Assembly (NCBI RefSeq): GCF_011386835.1
Contig: NC_088792.1
Location: forward strand, 65,021,287-65,085,286
DNA length: 64,000 bases
Source of the DNA: Chrysemys picta bellii
Taxonomy: Eukaryota; Chordata; Testudines; Emydidae
Reading direction: 5' to 3'
In this document: one piece after another, positions 1-11,482 of the stretch
Layout: each line of letters opens with the position of its first letter
How positions within the stretch are numbered: position 1 is the stretch's first letter
Position numbers and translations under genes: made by a program
Notes under the pieces: generated by a model
Databases searched by the model: none
What the model saw: only the letters and a program-made list of their open reading frames with translations
Told to the model about the DNA's origin: nothing

Positions 1-1853
1 GGATTTAAGATCGATCAAAGCTACTTCCTAGCACTGTGCCAAGCCAGTTTCAGAAGATTATTGCCCAGAAGATTCAAGTGACGTAACACCCAAGACATAG
101 AAATTCTTATAGCAGGAGGAAATATTTTTCTGATTTTATACATGGGCCTGAGGTGGTAAGAAAGATGGACTGTGCTGTCCTGTACAGCAAATGACTTGGG
201 CCGCAATCTTCCTCCAATTGAATAAGGATCAGAACTTTGGTTAACAACAATAATAAAAACCAAGGGTGGAGCATCATGTGAAGCACTTTTACTTCACCGA
301 ACAGGATGTATAACACTGTGTTACAGTCAGCTAGTGGAAGAGTACTCTACAGGTGGACTGACTGGCTGAGGGGATTGATAACTAGCATGAAAAGTCACTC
401 AGTAGTGGGTTACTGGTTTGAATCCAGCTCAGTGTGCTAGTGGCCAAAAAGGCATTAACTAACTGACAGCTGTTCCACAGAAATGAGAGGGTGGTTTCTG
501 TCTCTTAGGCCCTTGTCTAGCCAAGCACTTATACACATGTATCTTTAAACATCTGAGTAGGCCTATTGGAGTTAATGTGGCCGCTCAGGTTCTTAAAACT
601 AGGCATGTACTTAAGTGCTTGTTTGGACTGGGATCTTAGAGTGCTGGTGTATGTCTCACCAAAACTATCGTCACAAATGGTTAGCAGTTTGAGCTGAAAG
701 GCCCAGGATCAAATGGGCATTAAGTGTGAATCATCTCAGCTTGATAGCCAGACCCTGCCATTTGGGCTTGAGGCACATTGGCAATGTAGTGAGAGTAAGG
801 CTTGTCATTATGCTTTTCTGGATGCACCTGTTCTGTGGCTAGATGAACAATTTGGGTTTCCAGAGCTGTCAGTCTAGCACCTTTTATTAGCATTTAATTT
901 AAAAATTGAAAAAACTAGGGAACTAGGGGCTGGTGTGAAGAAATATGATATTATCACAGCCTACTCTGAGAAATTTGTTCTTGCAGGCCTGTTTGGTCTC
1001 AGCATTGCTGGAGAAAGGGTAAACTTAATGGATTGAGGTCTGCAACAGAGCTCTGCAAGGGAAATCCATCAGATGAAGTTTGTTGTAGACTGTGATTATA
1101 TGAAGCTCTTCTCAAGCCATAACCAGTACAGTCCTATTTTAGTCATATTCAGTGTGATGCAGTGCTCCCAACTTTGTATCTAAGATAAAGGAGAATAACC
1201 CTCTGTATTGCTTGCCACAGTAACTGACTCACAGATAATTGCTCTAAGTTTCAACAGTATTTGCATCCATGTGTGAATGACCATATGGTACTATAAACTA
1301 GACTATCTTGGGTCAGACTCATTGGTATCTTCCAGCTACTTTGTGTTGCTCTGGCAATGCAAAGCAGCTATCAATTCAGCGTCACTGCACTGGTTGGTTA
1401 AACTAGGCCTGTAACTGCTCTGAGTGACATAAGCAGTCAGAGTACTGATGAATCTGGCCTCTTGTATCTAAGTTACTTCTTAATACCTCATGCTGTTGTT
1501 TAAGCTAGGGCTTTATCAAAAACTTCAGATTCACTAATCATGATCTTTACTTTGTATAATAAAGAGCAGTGTAGTTCTTAGAGATTTTATTGAGTACAAT
1601 AATTCTCACTGAAATAAACATTTTGCTTGCAGTTCTGTTTAGCTTAATGGTGAACTAAAATAACTTGCAATAACCATTTACCCCAAATGAGATTCATTTA
1701 GCTTGACAATTATTCTAGGTATTTATTGCCACATTGCTTGCTGAGAGCTTCACAGAATACAACTGTAAGTACATCATATGTTATGAAAATTGTATAATAG
1801 ATCAAATTAAACAATATAGAAGATTCAAGCACAGAGTATGGATATATAGAGAT
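1..1853. other. Unique AT-rich intergenic DNA
   Basis: No recognisable gene or well-preserved repeat. Positions 363-425 hold a tRNA-promoter-like pair, TGGCTGAGGGG then GGTTTGAATCC about 42 bases later, which may be the head of a decayed tRNA-derived SINE. Around 585-640 there is a weak match to the small palindromic family with a TTAAGTGCTT motif that also occurs at 2612-2747. Confidence 0.5.
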
Positions 1854-1902
1854 GGGCCAGATTCTCAGCTGGGGTAAATTAGCATAGCTCCATTGACTGA
1901 AA
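1854..1902. repeat. Half of a small palindromic (MITE-like) element
   Basis: Starts GGCCAGATTCTCAGCTGG and runs into CTCCATTGACT. This resembles the left half of the family seen complete at 23152-23242. The matching right arm is missing, so it is a truncated copy. Confidence 0.4.
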
Positions 1903-2611
1903 TAGCACAATAGCAGAAGAGGAGCACAACGCAAAACTGGATACATCTTTCTGAAGGCCCTCCAAATATAAGTGCAATTCCCTGCAGTTCCTTGGTGTTA
2001 TTCTACTTTGTTATTTACATCAGAAATGTGTAATCATGAAACTGAACATGTAATAAAACTTGATTTATGTTAAGGAAATTAATTTAAAGTTTCTGTTACT
2101 GCTATTTTTTATTATATTCATTATGGTGAGGCCCTGGGCTGGATTTATCAAAAGGGATATGGCACAGATTTTTTAATGAACATTCATGCCCCCTATTCAT
2201 CATTTATTGGCTTTCACAAACACTGTTGATGTTCTGATTTCAAATAGTTATACTTCATATACTATATATAGAAAACGAATATTTAATACAGGCTCAACTG
2301 TGATATTATCTAATTGTATGCCAGTTGTCTAAAATACTGAAATTTAGAAATGATCACTAGATAAAATTCATATGTAGAGAAACAAAATCTAGGAATTGCT
2401 TTTATTTACTGTAATTCTGCACACAAACAAATCTAATGGTTATTTTATGAATCAGGGTGCCTGAATGTCCCTTCTTGTGTCATGGATCTGAGAGCCTTGG
2501 CAGGCTGAGAATTCTACATCCAAAGTACAGGGTCTAGTTTTCTTTCAGTGGACATACAGAATTCTTATTAACCTTCAGCCTGCAGCATCATGTGCACAAC
2601 CATCTGAAACT

Positions 2612-2747
2612 GCCCAAGGTACAGTACTAAACACTTATGCATGGGCTTATCTTCAAGTGCCTGAGCAGTTCAATTGACCTCACTGGAACTTGGGCATATG
2701 CCTTAAGTTAATCATGTGCTAAGTGCTTTGCTCACTGGAGGATTTAG
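2612..2747. repeat. Decayed small palindromic (MITE-like) element
   Basis: The central part CAATTGACCTCACTGG recalls the TTGACTTCAATGG-type centre of other copies here, and the right flank reads TTAAGTTAATCATGTGC then AAGTGCTTTGCT. The same motifs occur at 26435-26507. It is degraded, so the limits are approximate. Confidence 0.35.
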
Positions 2748-2765
2748 AATGTAAGCTCCTATTTT

Positions 2766-2915
2766 AATATTAATATTAATATGTATTATGGTAGTGGCTA
2801 AGAACCAATTGAGAACAGGTCTCCATTGCACTAAGCTCTGTATAAACAGAGACACAGATGGTTCCTGCACCAAAGAGCTTACAGTTTAAATAGACCAGAC
2901 AGACACAGGCTGGGG
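2766..2915 (-). mobile_element. MIR/CORE-SINE, 3' part, minus strand
   Basis: Reads from a TATTAATAT-rich tail into GTATTATGGTAGTG, a degenerate CATTGCACTAAGC, then CAAAGAGCTTACAGTTTAAATAGAC. This order is the reverse complement of the 3' region of reptile MIR elements (rich tail, TAGCACAATG box, TGTAAGCTC box). The 2766-2783 stretch is a TTAATA microsatellite grown from the tail. Confidence 0.65.
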
Positions 2916-4026
2916 GAAGGGGTAAAACACACCAAGCGAGTGAATAATCTAATAGCAGCATACAGCACATTGGTTCCACAATTTTTGGTGGGTTTCCTCG
3001 GGAGGGGATTGTAAGGAGCATGTAAAAGTGGCAAAGTCTAAAGTGTCTGTAAAAGCTATAACACAGGAACAGTGGTGGACGAGTGCACATTGACACTTAA
3101 ATACAAAGGAAAAATGACATAACCAGAGAGTGCGATAGAACATAGAGTCAAGCAACCAGTCCTGGGCTTACCTACGTGTGAGGTGCTTTGTCTCATTAAG
3201 ACGATGTTTGCCATAGAGAAACAAAGAAGCCCAGGACAGGGTAGTCACAGCTATACAGATTAACAGGATGTTTTGCTACCTCATTGCTGTACATAGTTTC
3301 TGTTCAAAATAAAGGGTTTACCTGGAAGCAATCTGTTCATCAGTAAGATACTTCAGGGATCAACTAAGTGGAAAGAAAAGTAAAGGGAAGGGAAGGGTGG
3401 ACATGGGACAGGGCAGGGGAGAAGAAAGTACGAGGGGCAGGTGTGGAATGAAGCTGAGGTGAAGAGGCTGTGAGCGAGAGGGTTGGAATAAACAGCCAAT
3501 CAGCACTGGGCAGAGAAAGTAACTGTAGAAAGTTCTCTGAATGTCCAAAGGTCCCTGCTTTGGCTCCTCCAGGAGCTGTTCCTACTGGCTGGAGACTCTG
3601 GCTAGTAGCTCCCTGAAGTTTTCCCCCATGGTCACAGGGTGGGGAGGAAGGACACTACCTGGGTCCTAGTTTCCTTAGAGTGTGTATATGAGGCCTCCCC
3701 TGCAGCCTACTAGGGCTCATCTTCAGTGCAGAATTATCTCAAGTAATCTACATTAGATTTCCTTCTCTCAGTTAGCTTAGCCACACTGCAAAATAACAGT
3801 GGGGTTGCTGTAATGCCCCGTACTCATTTGTATGTGGTGCTAAATCTTCTGGGGGCACATCCCATAGTGTACCGTGATGCAATCAGCTGAGTTGCTCCGT
3901 GGGTATGTTGCAGTTTATAAATTGGGCCATGGATAGGGTGCAGCATAGAAGAAGGTGTAAAGATGCTTATGGGAGATATGGATAAATGGGTTGTCTATGC
4001 TGGCATGGGGGCTGGAAGGATGCAAA
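2916..4026. other. Unclassified, partly AG-rich DNA
   Basis: No gene seen. 3370-3480 is purine-rich (AAGGGAAGGGAAGGG type), which gives meaningless pyrimidine-rich reading frames on the minus strand. Confidence 0.4.
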
Positions 4027-4200
4027 AAGAATCATAGAATATCAGGGTTGGAAGGGACCTCAGGAGGTCATCTAGTCCAACCCCCTGCTCAAAGCAGGAC
4101 CAATCCCCAGTTAGATTTTTGCCCCCAATCTCCAAATGGCCCCCTCAAGGATTGAACTCACAACCCTGGGTTTAGCAGGCCACTGAGCTATCCCCACCCC
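4027..4200 (-). mobile_element. CR1 LINE 3' tail, minus strand
   Basis: Begins GAATCATAGAATATCAGGG then TTGGAAGGGACCTCAGGAGG, the reverse complement of the standard CR1 3' end. It continues with AGTCCAACCCCCTGCTCAAAG and the GGATTGAACTCACAACCCTGGG block. It is a 5'-truncated insertion without coding capacity. CR1 inserts by target-primed reverse transcription and usually leaves no clear TSD; none is seen. Confidence 0.9.
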
Positions 4201-4899
4201 CAAGAAAGAAGAGTGGAAAAGAAAAAAAAGGTGAAAAGCTGTGAAGGGCCTTGAAGATGAGAGCAAGAAGCTTGAATCTTGTATATTGTGTTTAATAATA
4301 AGGAAGCAGTTTCCATCACTGCAGAGTTCCCAGGGATTATTTAGCACACGGTGCATGACCTTCAAAACAATTGCTGCTTGTGCTATTGGTATCAATACAT
4401 CCTCTGCTGTTGGTGCTACTGCACATGCTCAAGCAATTGGCAAGGGGATCACTATGGAGCTGCATACAGCAAGTGAATCAGTTAGGTGTTGCATATTACT
4501 TATATATCTTGCCTCATGGCATAGTCCAGGGGTAAAACAGGCAAATTCAAATAACAGCTCAAAAAAGTTGCACTGTAATTTAAAGTGTAACCTTTACACT
4601 GTGAGGAAAAGATTTTTTCTTGAAGACAAAATGCAGAACCCTGGATCTCATAATGAAACTATCCATTCCTTTTACTTCTGTTTTCATTTAAGTGAAATAG
4701 GGGGCCTCATCAGAGCCAATACAATTAGCTAAATGTCTCTCATATAAAGGCTTCAACAAAATGGAGTCTTTATATTATCTCATAGGAACAGTTGCCCAAA
4801 GTGAATTTCCAGATTAATATCCTATTACTGCCCTTTTCAAATAAAGCAATTAAGAGTAATCATCTCAACAGAATACAGCTAGGAGTATAGTGACCTAGT
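4201..4899. other. Unique DNA
   Basis: No repeat or exon recognised. The open frame at 4241-4732 (+) lacks any recognised domain and codon structure, and it starts just after a CR1 tail. Confidence 0.4.
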
Positions 4900-5345
4900 A
4901 ATTGCAATTCTGGATCAGACCAGTGGTCCATTTTGGCCAGTATCCTGTGTCAGACAGTGGCTAGTTCTAGCTGCTTAGGTGAAGATGCAAGAAACCCTGC
5001 ATTTTGTAATTGTGGAGCAATCTGCCTACAGAGAAAGACACGTAACCCCTATAAATTAGAGCTTTTTTATACCTTCCAAAATGTTTTTTTAATGCCTTGC
5101 TCTTGTAACTCTGGTTGGTCTCATTATACATATAAATGCCAAATCCCTTTTTTTTTAATCCTACCAAACCCTTGGCCTCAATGATAGTTTGTGGCAATGA
5201 GTTCCACTGGCTAATTTGTGGGTTGTGTGGGAAAAGGATTTCCTAGATAAATATATGTTGCTTTTATCAACTCCTATGAACTGAAAGGCAGAGGTAAAGT
5301 TACACAGATATATTTGATGTAAGTGCTGAAAGGTCTCAGGGGAGC
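4900..5345 (-). mobile_element. Old CR1/L3-type LINE fragment
   Basis: Contains GGATCAGACCAGTGGTCCAT, then AGTATCCTGTGTCAGACAG, GCAAGAAACCCTGCA, and TTGGCCTCAATGATAGTTTG followed by TGAGTTCCACTGGCTAATT. These blocks in this order are typical of an abundant reptile CR1/L3-like 3' region in reverse orientation. Identification is from remembered consensus, with no alignment run. Confidence 0.55.
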
Positions 5346-6140
5346 ACATACAATTTCTTAAACCTTAATTTTTTCACAAAAGCTTTTTGTGTAAATTCCC
5401 AGAATAACACTAGTTCTCTGCTGTATGTAGAACTTTGCTACATAGGCAAAAATCTGATCTAGCAGAAACAATATAATGCCTCTAGGGGAATTATTGTAAC
5501 ATGTGAACTAGAAAGCATTACTTTCCCCTTGTAAAATGGCATGGCTGTGTAATGTGTATCCTGCGCCAATTAGACATTGTCTTTTTTGGATTAACTTCTT
5601 GTCAACTTGTACTTGTGAAAACATTTTTGACAGATCTAGAGCAGATATAAAAGCAAAGGAAACAGCTAACGCTAGGATTTATAGGTAGGCATCAATTTTG
5701 CAGAAAGGATACTTTTCATATGTTTATAGAAGATAAAGAGCTAAACAAATCCTTTTATTTGTTCTGGTTTGGTGGATAAATGCAGATCTGTTTTATTCAG
5801 CTACTTCATGGGATGTATTGGACATGAGAAATGTAAAAAATTCTGATTTGGCAATGTTCCCGTGTGCTGAAATCTCTGAAAAGGTCAGATATGTATGATA
5901 TTTTTCATAGGTTAATACTACTGCCTAAGCACCTATAATTGCAAGTGTGCTGGGAAGATTTTGTTGAAAAGGCTTCTTTGACTTCAGCCTGCACTTAATT
6001 ATCAGTCATGGATCTCTTGTGATAGTTCTGGCCTGGGGACTGTGCTTTCTGATACTTTATTTCTGATCTGGATGTACAACAGGGATTTTTGAGCTAGACA
6101 CATAACAGAGAGAGAGACTGTTCCTATTCATAGGTCTTAT
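5346..6140. other. Unique AT-rich DNA
   Basis: No repeat, gene or regulatory motif identified with confidence. Confidence 0.4.
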
Positions 6141-6512
6141 GCATGGGCAGCAGGTATCAAAGGCCAGGGGAGGCTGAGCCTCCCCAAACAGGCCCATGCT
6201 CCACCCCTAGACCCCTTCCTGCTTCCCGCCACCGCTCTGCGGCTCTGAGTCTTCCCCCCCATGGCAGGGCCTGGAGCTAGTGGGGGCCAGGCTGTGGCTA
6301 GGGACTCAAGGCGGCTGGAGTCGGTGCTCACGCTGCTGGCCTGCCCACCACTCTGAGGCTGGGGACACTCGGGCGGCCCGGGGCTGGCTGCCACCTGGGG
6401 GGGGGAGCCTCTGGGTTCTGGAGGGTGGTGGTGGTAGAGGCGGGGCCTCAGGCAGAAGGGGTAGGCCAGGCTGTGGGCTAGCCTCCCTGAACCCGTGGTT
6501 CACCCGCTGCCC
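6141..6512. mobile_element. GC-rich probable TIR DNA element
   Basis: An abrupt GC-rich island in AT-rich DNA. Its ends look like short inverted repeats: GGGCAGCAGGT on the left and ACCCGCTGCCC on the right. No convincing TSD was found, so the assignment rests on composition and ends. Open frames on both strands here come from high GC content. Confidence 0.4.
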
Positions 6513-6761
6513 CTCGTCTCATAGATAACATTTAGATTGATTGGAGTCTTTGTTTTAACATTTCCTATTTCAACAAAACCCTCCCACCACTTTGGCCATG
6601 AGCATTTTCTCACCTTTTCTCACCTTTTCCTCAAAGACCTGTGGAGATTAGAAAATCATTTTCAAATCTCCAGTTTTATTGAAATAATTCGTAAAAGGCA
6701 CCACAAAGTGAAAAATAGGTGCTGCTACTGCATACTGTGTATTTGTATATGCCAGAGGAAT

Positions 6762-7195
6762 AGGGTGACTGTACTTCCTAAAGTAAAAACGGGACGGCCC
6801 TGGGGCTCACCCAAGCATCCTCTCCCCACACCTGCAGGGCTTGCCAGAGCCCCCCCTGCCACTTAGGACTGGGGCTCACCCTCCTGAGCTCCGTGTCCCA
6901 TGCCACCTGCGACGGGGGCTGGGACTGACGCCCCCTGAGCTCCGTGCCTCCCATGGCTGACCCCTTAGCCCCACTTCCCTGCACCTCGCATTGCCACTCC
7001 CCCCGATGTTCCTCCATGCCCCCCAGCCTGACTGTTTTGGTAAACTGGGCATTTGTTTGTTGGCTCTTGTCAACTGATTAGTTGGGAAGAGAAAACAGGA
7101 TAAATGCCTGTTTTTGTCAAAAAAAAGTCGGGACAGCCAGGACAGAGCTTAAGGAGGGGACTGTCCCGGCCCAAACAGCACCTATGGTTACCCTA
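6762..7195. mobile_element. TIR transposon of the AGGGTGACC family, GC-rich interior
   Basis: Ends are AGGGTGACTGTACTTCC on the left and GGTTACCCTA on the right. Both flanks carry CAGAGGAAT (6753-6761 and 7196-7204), a 9-bp direct repeat that fits a TSD. Near the right end, TCGGGACAGCCAGGACAG and GGACTGTCCCGGCC recall the interior of the short relatives at 22558-22679 and 54447-54578. It has no transposase frame, so it is non-autonomous. Confidence 0.75.
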
Positions 7196-7204
7196 CAGAG
7201 GAAT

Positions 7205-8073
7205 GCTGTGTGACGCATGCTGAACCATAGTAGCAGTATGGGGCCAGCTGGGGAGAAGGGGAAGCTCTCTACCACTGTATACTGGAATGCTAGTTCCACA
7301 GCGGAAGGGAAAGCCCCCCTTTAACTGGAGTGAAATAGGCAGAGCAGATCTGGCAGCAACACTAGCGAACATGAAGTGAGCAGGAGGCAGCTTGAAGGAG
7401 GAGGTAACTACTAGGTCAAACTCCTAAGGCCCACAGGAAGGGAGCTCCGTTACAGCTCAGATAAGGAGCTCTGCATAACAGCAGCTTGTGCCTCCTGTAC
7501 AGATCCTAAGTTGCCCTCCAGTGTGTCTTTGGGACAGTGTAGGAGAAAAGCAATGCTGCTATTCAGACAAGTGAAGCTCAGCTTGGCTTCAGCACAGTTT
7601 AGGAAATTTTGCGGCTCCTTTAAAAAAAAAAAGAAGTAGATTGTACAGCCTTTTGTGGAGGTGCAGAATTGTGATATACAGGGGGCCTGCTCTGCAGGTG
7701 CCTCCCCTCCCGCGCAGTCCTACCACTAATTGCTTCCATAACTCATTCTCTTTTATGGTCTTAAAGGTAAAGTGTATCTTTGCCTAAGTGTATCTTCTAG
7801 CAAATATATATTGCACAAGCAGGTGAACCAGTTTTAAGCAATGAGAGCCTCCCCTGCTTGACTCTTTGCCCAGGTCTGGTGGAAATGAACAAAACTTTGT
7901 TTTGAGGGGTGAAAAAATGTTTCATTAAATCCCCCATCACACTGTCACCAGCCCTTTACATTTATTTACCCCCCGACTGATGTAAAGAGATCCTTGTATA
8001 AACCAGAATCAGACGCTAAACAGTTTGTTGATTTTAATCAATATAGGGTCCTTAATGCTTGATGAAATTCATA
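7205..8073. other. Unique DNA
   Basis: No gene or classified repeat. It contains an A11 tract near 7622-7632. Confidence 0.4.
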
Positions 8074-8081
8074 CTTTAAGG
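8074..8081 (+). repeat. Target-site duplication, left copy
   Basis: CTTTAAGG, repeated exactly at 10093-10100 on the far side of the 2-kb element. Eight bases is the normal hAT TSD length. Confidence 0.8.
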
Positions 8082-8799
8082 CAGGTCTGCACAACATGCA
8101 GCCCGCGGGCAAGCGGTGGGGTGGGGTTGTCGGGTTCGGCCAGGGCCGGTGCAACTACTAGGGCCGGCGAACAAGGCAGTTGCCTAAGGAGCCAAGTGGT
8201 TGGGGGCATCCGGGATTTTTCCTCCTTCCCCACCCTTCCCCTCACGCAGAGTGCGGCGCGGCTGATTGGGCACCTGGGCCTGATTTAGCTGCTCCCATTG
8301 GCCTCCAGCAGGCAGAATCCCTCTCCCCCTCCCCCTGCCTCAGTGTCGCGTTGCAGCACTCTGCCGGGGAGGGGCTGTGTGCTCCACAACTTGTTGGGTT
8401 TAGCTCCACCTGGAGCGGCATGGTGGTAAGGGGAATCCCAGGGGGCAGTCAGGGAGCAGGAGGAGGGTTGGACGGGTCAGGAGTTCTGGGGGGAGCTGTC
8501 AGGGGGTGGGGAGTGGTTGGCTGGGACGTGGGAGTCCCGGGGGTCTGTTTGGGGGTGGGGGTGTGGATAAGGGTTGGGGCAGTCAGGGGACAGGTAGGGG
8601 ATAAGGTCCTAGGGGGGCAGTTATGGGGGGGTGTCTCAGCAGGGGGCAGTCAGGGGACAAGGAGCAGGGGGGGTTGGGGGTTTTGAGGGGGGTGGGAAGT
8701 GGGAGGAAGTGGATGGAGGCGGGGCTCGGGTGGGGCTTTTCCCCCCCATCCTCTTTTTTGATTGTTGAAATATGGTAACCCTAAAAAAGCGGTGCCCTG

Positions 8800-9139
8800 G
8801 CTCAGCAGGGAGGAGCTGCCTTCCGGAGACACTGGAGAGCCAGAGCGTCGGCTTGCAGGGGCAGCGAGCCCCAGTCATGGAGGAGCCGGCACAGTGCAGG
8901 GGGGCAGCAGCCCTGCAAAGGCAGCGGCACGGCTAGCGGGGAGCAGCCACCCCCCCCGCCCCTGCACACCAGGCTGTGGCCTGGCGTGCCCTCCGGGGGC
9001 TCCTGCAAGCTGCAGCGGATGCTTGCGGGCGCTGGCCCCCCATATGCCCCCCTGCACCCTCCAGCTGCCCCCTCACCGCACTCGGGCTCTGCGGCTCCCG
9101 GGAGTGTGAGCCACCACCGCCACTGCCCCTCCCGGAGCA
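8800..9139 (+). repeat. Left arm of a large inverted repeat
   Basis: Begins GCTCAGCAGGGAGGAGCTGC and ends near CTCCCGGAGCA. The same sequence appears inverted at 9388-9732, and a partial direct copy (from CATGGAGGAGCCGGCA on) sits in the spacer. Landmarks in order are a CCGGAGACACTGGAGAG block, GGAGGAGCCGGCACAGTGCA, GGCTAGCGGGGAGCAGCC and GTGTGAGCCACCACCGCCAC. Confidence 0.85.
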
Positions 9140-9387
9140 GCGTGCCCCAGCCATGGAGGAGCCGGCATGGCACAGGGGCAAAGGCGGCGGCACTGCTAGC
9201 GGGGAGCATCTGTGCCCCCCGCCCCTCCTGCCCAGGCTGTGGCCTGGCGCCCCCCCCCGGGGGCTCCTTATGCTGCAGCAGATGCATGCAGTCTGCGGCC
9301 TCCGTGCGCCCCCCGGTTCCGCCATCACCACGCTCGGGCTTTGCAGCTCCCGGGCATGTGAGCGGCCGGGGCGCGGGGCCCTGAGCC
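9140..9387 (+). repeat. Spacer holding a third, direct copy of the repeat unit
   Basis: Repeats CATGGAGGAGCCGGCATGGC, GCTAGCGGGGAGCA, CCAGGCTGTGGCCTGGCG and GGGGGCTCCT in the same order and direction as the left arm. It is more diverged than the two arms are from each other. Confidence 0.7.
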
Positions 9388-9732
9388 TGCTCCGGGAGGG
9401 GCAGTGGTGGTGGTGGCTCACACTCCCAGGAGCCGCAGAGCCCGAGCGCGGTGAGGGGGCAGCAGTGGGGCGCAGGGGGGTGCAGGGGGGCCAGCGCCCG
9501 CATGCATCCGCTGCAGCTTGCAGGAGCCCCCGGGAGTGGGGGCATACCGGGCCGCAGCCTGGACAGGAGGGGCGGGGGTGTGTGGCTGCTCCCCGCTAGC
9601 CGCGCCGCCGCCTTTGCAGGGCTGCTGCCCCCCTGCACTGCGCCGGCTCCTCCATGGCTGGGTCACGCTGCCCCTGCAAGCCGACGCTCTGGCTCTCTGG
9701 TGTCTCCGGAAGGCAGCTCCTCCCTGCCGAGC
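9388..9732 (-). repeat. Right arm of the large inverted repeat
   Basis: Reverse complement of the left arm. For example TGCTCCGGGAGGGGCAGTGG pairs with the end of the left arm, and AGGCAGCTCCTCCCTGC pairs with its start. Arms of about 340 bases with a 250-base spacer could fold back on a single strand. Confidence 0.85.
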
Positions 9733-10092
9733 TGCTGCAGCGGCCCAAGCCCGGCAAAGCCAGTGAGTGGACTCGGGGTGGGGGCTGCTGGGGTGGGGTG
9801 GGGAGGGCTCGCGGGGGGGCTGTGCGCCCTCCAGGGGAGTTCAGGGGGCGGGGGAGGGGAACCTGGTCTGGGGGGCAGCCTCTGGGCACGGCTGGCCCCT
9901 GGGCAGGCTGGCCCCTGGGGTCTATAAAGGCTTGTTGGGATTTGCCCCTCAATGAACTGATGAGCGGGGGGAGGAGGGGTGCTGTGTTTCGGGGGACTTG
10001 GGGGGGTTTGGTGGTGCTGGGTGGGGTTCGCCCCTCAACTGTTTTCTTTGGAGTAATATGGCCCTCGCCGCTTTACGAGTTGTGCAGGCCTG

Positions 10093-10100
10093 CTTTAAGG
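10093..10100 (+). repeat. Target-site duplication, right copy
   Basis: CTTTAAGG, identical to 8074-8081. Confidence 0.8.
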
Positions 10101-10109
10101 CCTAATCTG

Positions 10110-10162
10110 TAGCCTGTTGAAGGCAAATTCCACTGACTTCAGTGGAATTTAGATCAGGCTCA
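10110..10162. repeat. Small palindromic (MITE-like) element
   Basis: AAATTCCACTGACTTCAGTG is followed directly by GAATTTAGATCAGGCTC, so the centre is a perfect short palindrome around TGACTTCA. It belongs to the recurring ACTTCAGTGG-centred family in this window. Confidence 0.5.
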
Positions 10163-11482
10163 CGTTGAGCAAAAATGAGAATGTGATGTATTTTAGGCTA
10201 TGATTTTCATTGGTGGGTGAAATTCACTGATGTGCAGAGGGCCAGCACAAGGCCTAAGAGATACTAAAGTCCCATTTCAACTCTATTTTGAAAATGTAGT
10301 TGGGGGGCGGGGAGGGGAAGAGGACAGTCTTTGGGCAGGTATGCCCCATGAGTGAAGTTTACTGACTGTAAAAGAAAGCGTGCTCCTTTCTGCTCAGCAC
10401 AACATTCTAGCAGCTCATTTCTCGCCATCAATAAACGATAGACTGTATTTCAGATGAAAGTTTTTAATTAAAATTGGCATATTGGAGTATTGGCAGCCTC
10501 AGGACTGCTGAAATGTGACATCATTTATGACACCAGCAGTTAAGGGGCTCAGAGTCCGAGATCGTAAAACAGGTTCCAGGCCTGATTTGTTATTGATTTA
10601 ACAGTCAGGATAACTTTCCCCTTTAATATTTAAACAAAACATCTCATGGCTAAGCATTAAAGATGTACTTTTCTGCAGCTTCGACCCAAATTTTTCTAAG
10701 TCACAATAATCTCCAATGAACAATCTTTTGACTTTTTTCTACCGAGCAATGGTTTCTGTAACACTTCCTGATTTACCACCCTGCACAGTACAATGCAGCT
10801 ACAATAAGGAATCCCTTAGCAACCCTTTTTGTCCTTAACTCTGATGCATGATGTTTCTGTTGTGGCTGCCAAAATTCTTCTAATATCAGCAGCTGTCAAA
10901 TTTTTGTGGATATAATATTTAATCTCCCTCTGCAGACACAATATTATTATTCACTTATATTACTACCTCTCTTCTACTGTGCTGATTCTCACTTCTTTAA
11001 ACTCTTTTCTTAAGTCCCATTCATTTCTCTGGTTCTCTCTAACACGGATGATACATATCCGGCTTAGCCATCTTCTTTTCCATACTTCTGATATCCATTC
11101 CAAAGATAGTTAGACACTTACCTTTCCAGTCACCTTTCTTTGCTCTCCGCTCTCACATCAGACACAAAAGTACAGAGATTGGAAGAAATTATTGATGAGT
11201 CACAACTGGAAGCTCACATCCAAACCCCTTCAATTTTAAGATTCTGTTTCCCAGATCCACACACACCTCTATGGTTTTGTTCTTGGTGTTGGTTCAATTT
11301 CCTTCTTTTCTTTCCTTCTTCTATTTCAAATATGACCAAAATCTTGTGAAAATTGTTGTTCTGGTGAGATTTCAGGCTAGGTGCTGGCAATCTCAGGTAG
11401 GAACTCCACAATTAAAGCTGAGACACATCTCATGAGATCAATTGTCAGTTTTGTGAGGTAACTGCTGTTCTGGGCTGACTCT
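10163..11482. other. Unique AT-rich DNA
   Basis: No exon or classified repeat identified. Confidence 0.4.

Larger units (their letters stand above)
8082..10092. mobile_element. 2-kb GC-rich hAT-like composite element
   Basis: Left end CAGGTCTGCACAAC; the right end is GTTGTGCAGGCCTG, its inverted repeat at 13 of 14 bases. It is flanked by a perfect 8-bp TSD (CTTTAAGG), which supports hAT-type transposition. No transposase frame is recognisable, so it must have been moved in trans. The interior is patchwork: a second TIR-like start at about 8141 (CAGGGCCGGTGCAAC), simple G-rich sequence at 8400-8720, then a large inverted repeat (8800-9732). Long open frames on both strands are a GC artefact. 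Confidence 0.75.

Noticed and set aside
363..425. True tRNA gene
   Set aside because: Only A- and B-box-like words are present; no acceptor stem or cloverleaf could be formed.
4241..4732. 163-codon plus-strand frame as a possible gene
   Set aside because: Begins in sequence next to a CR1 tail, composition is ordinary intergenic, and no motif was recognised.
8802..9638. 278-codon open frame on the minus strand and overlapping long frames on both strands
   Set aside because: It lies wholly in the GC-rich inverted repeat of the hAT-like element, is open in several frames at once, is Pro/Ala/Gly-rich, and has no domain.
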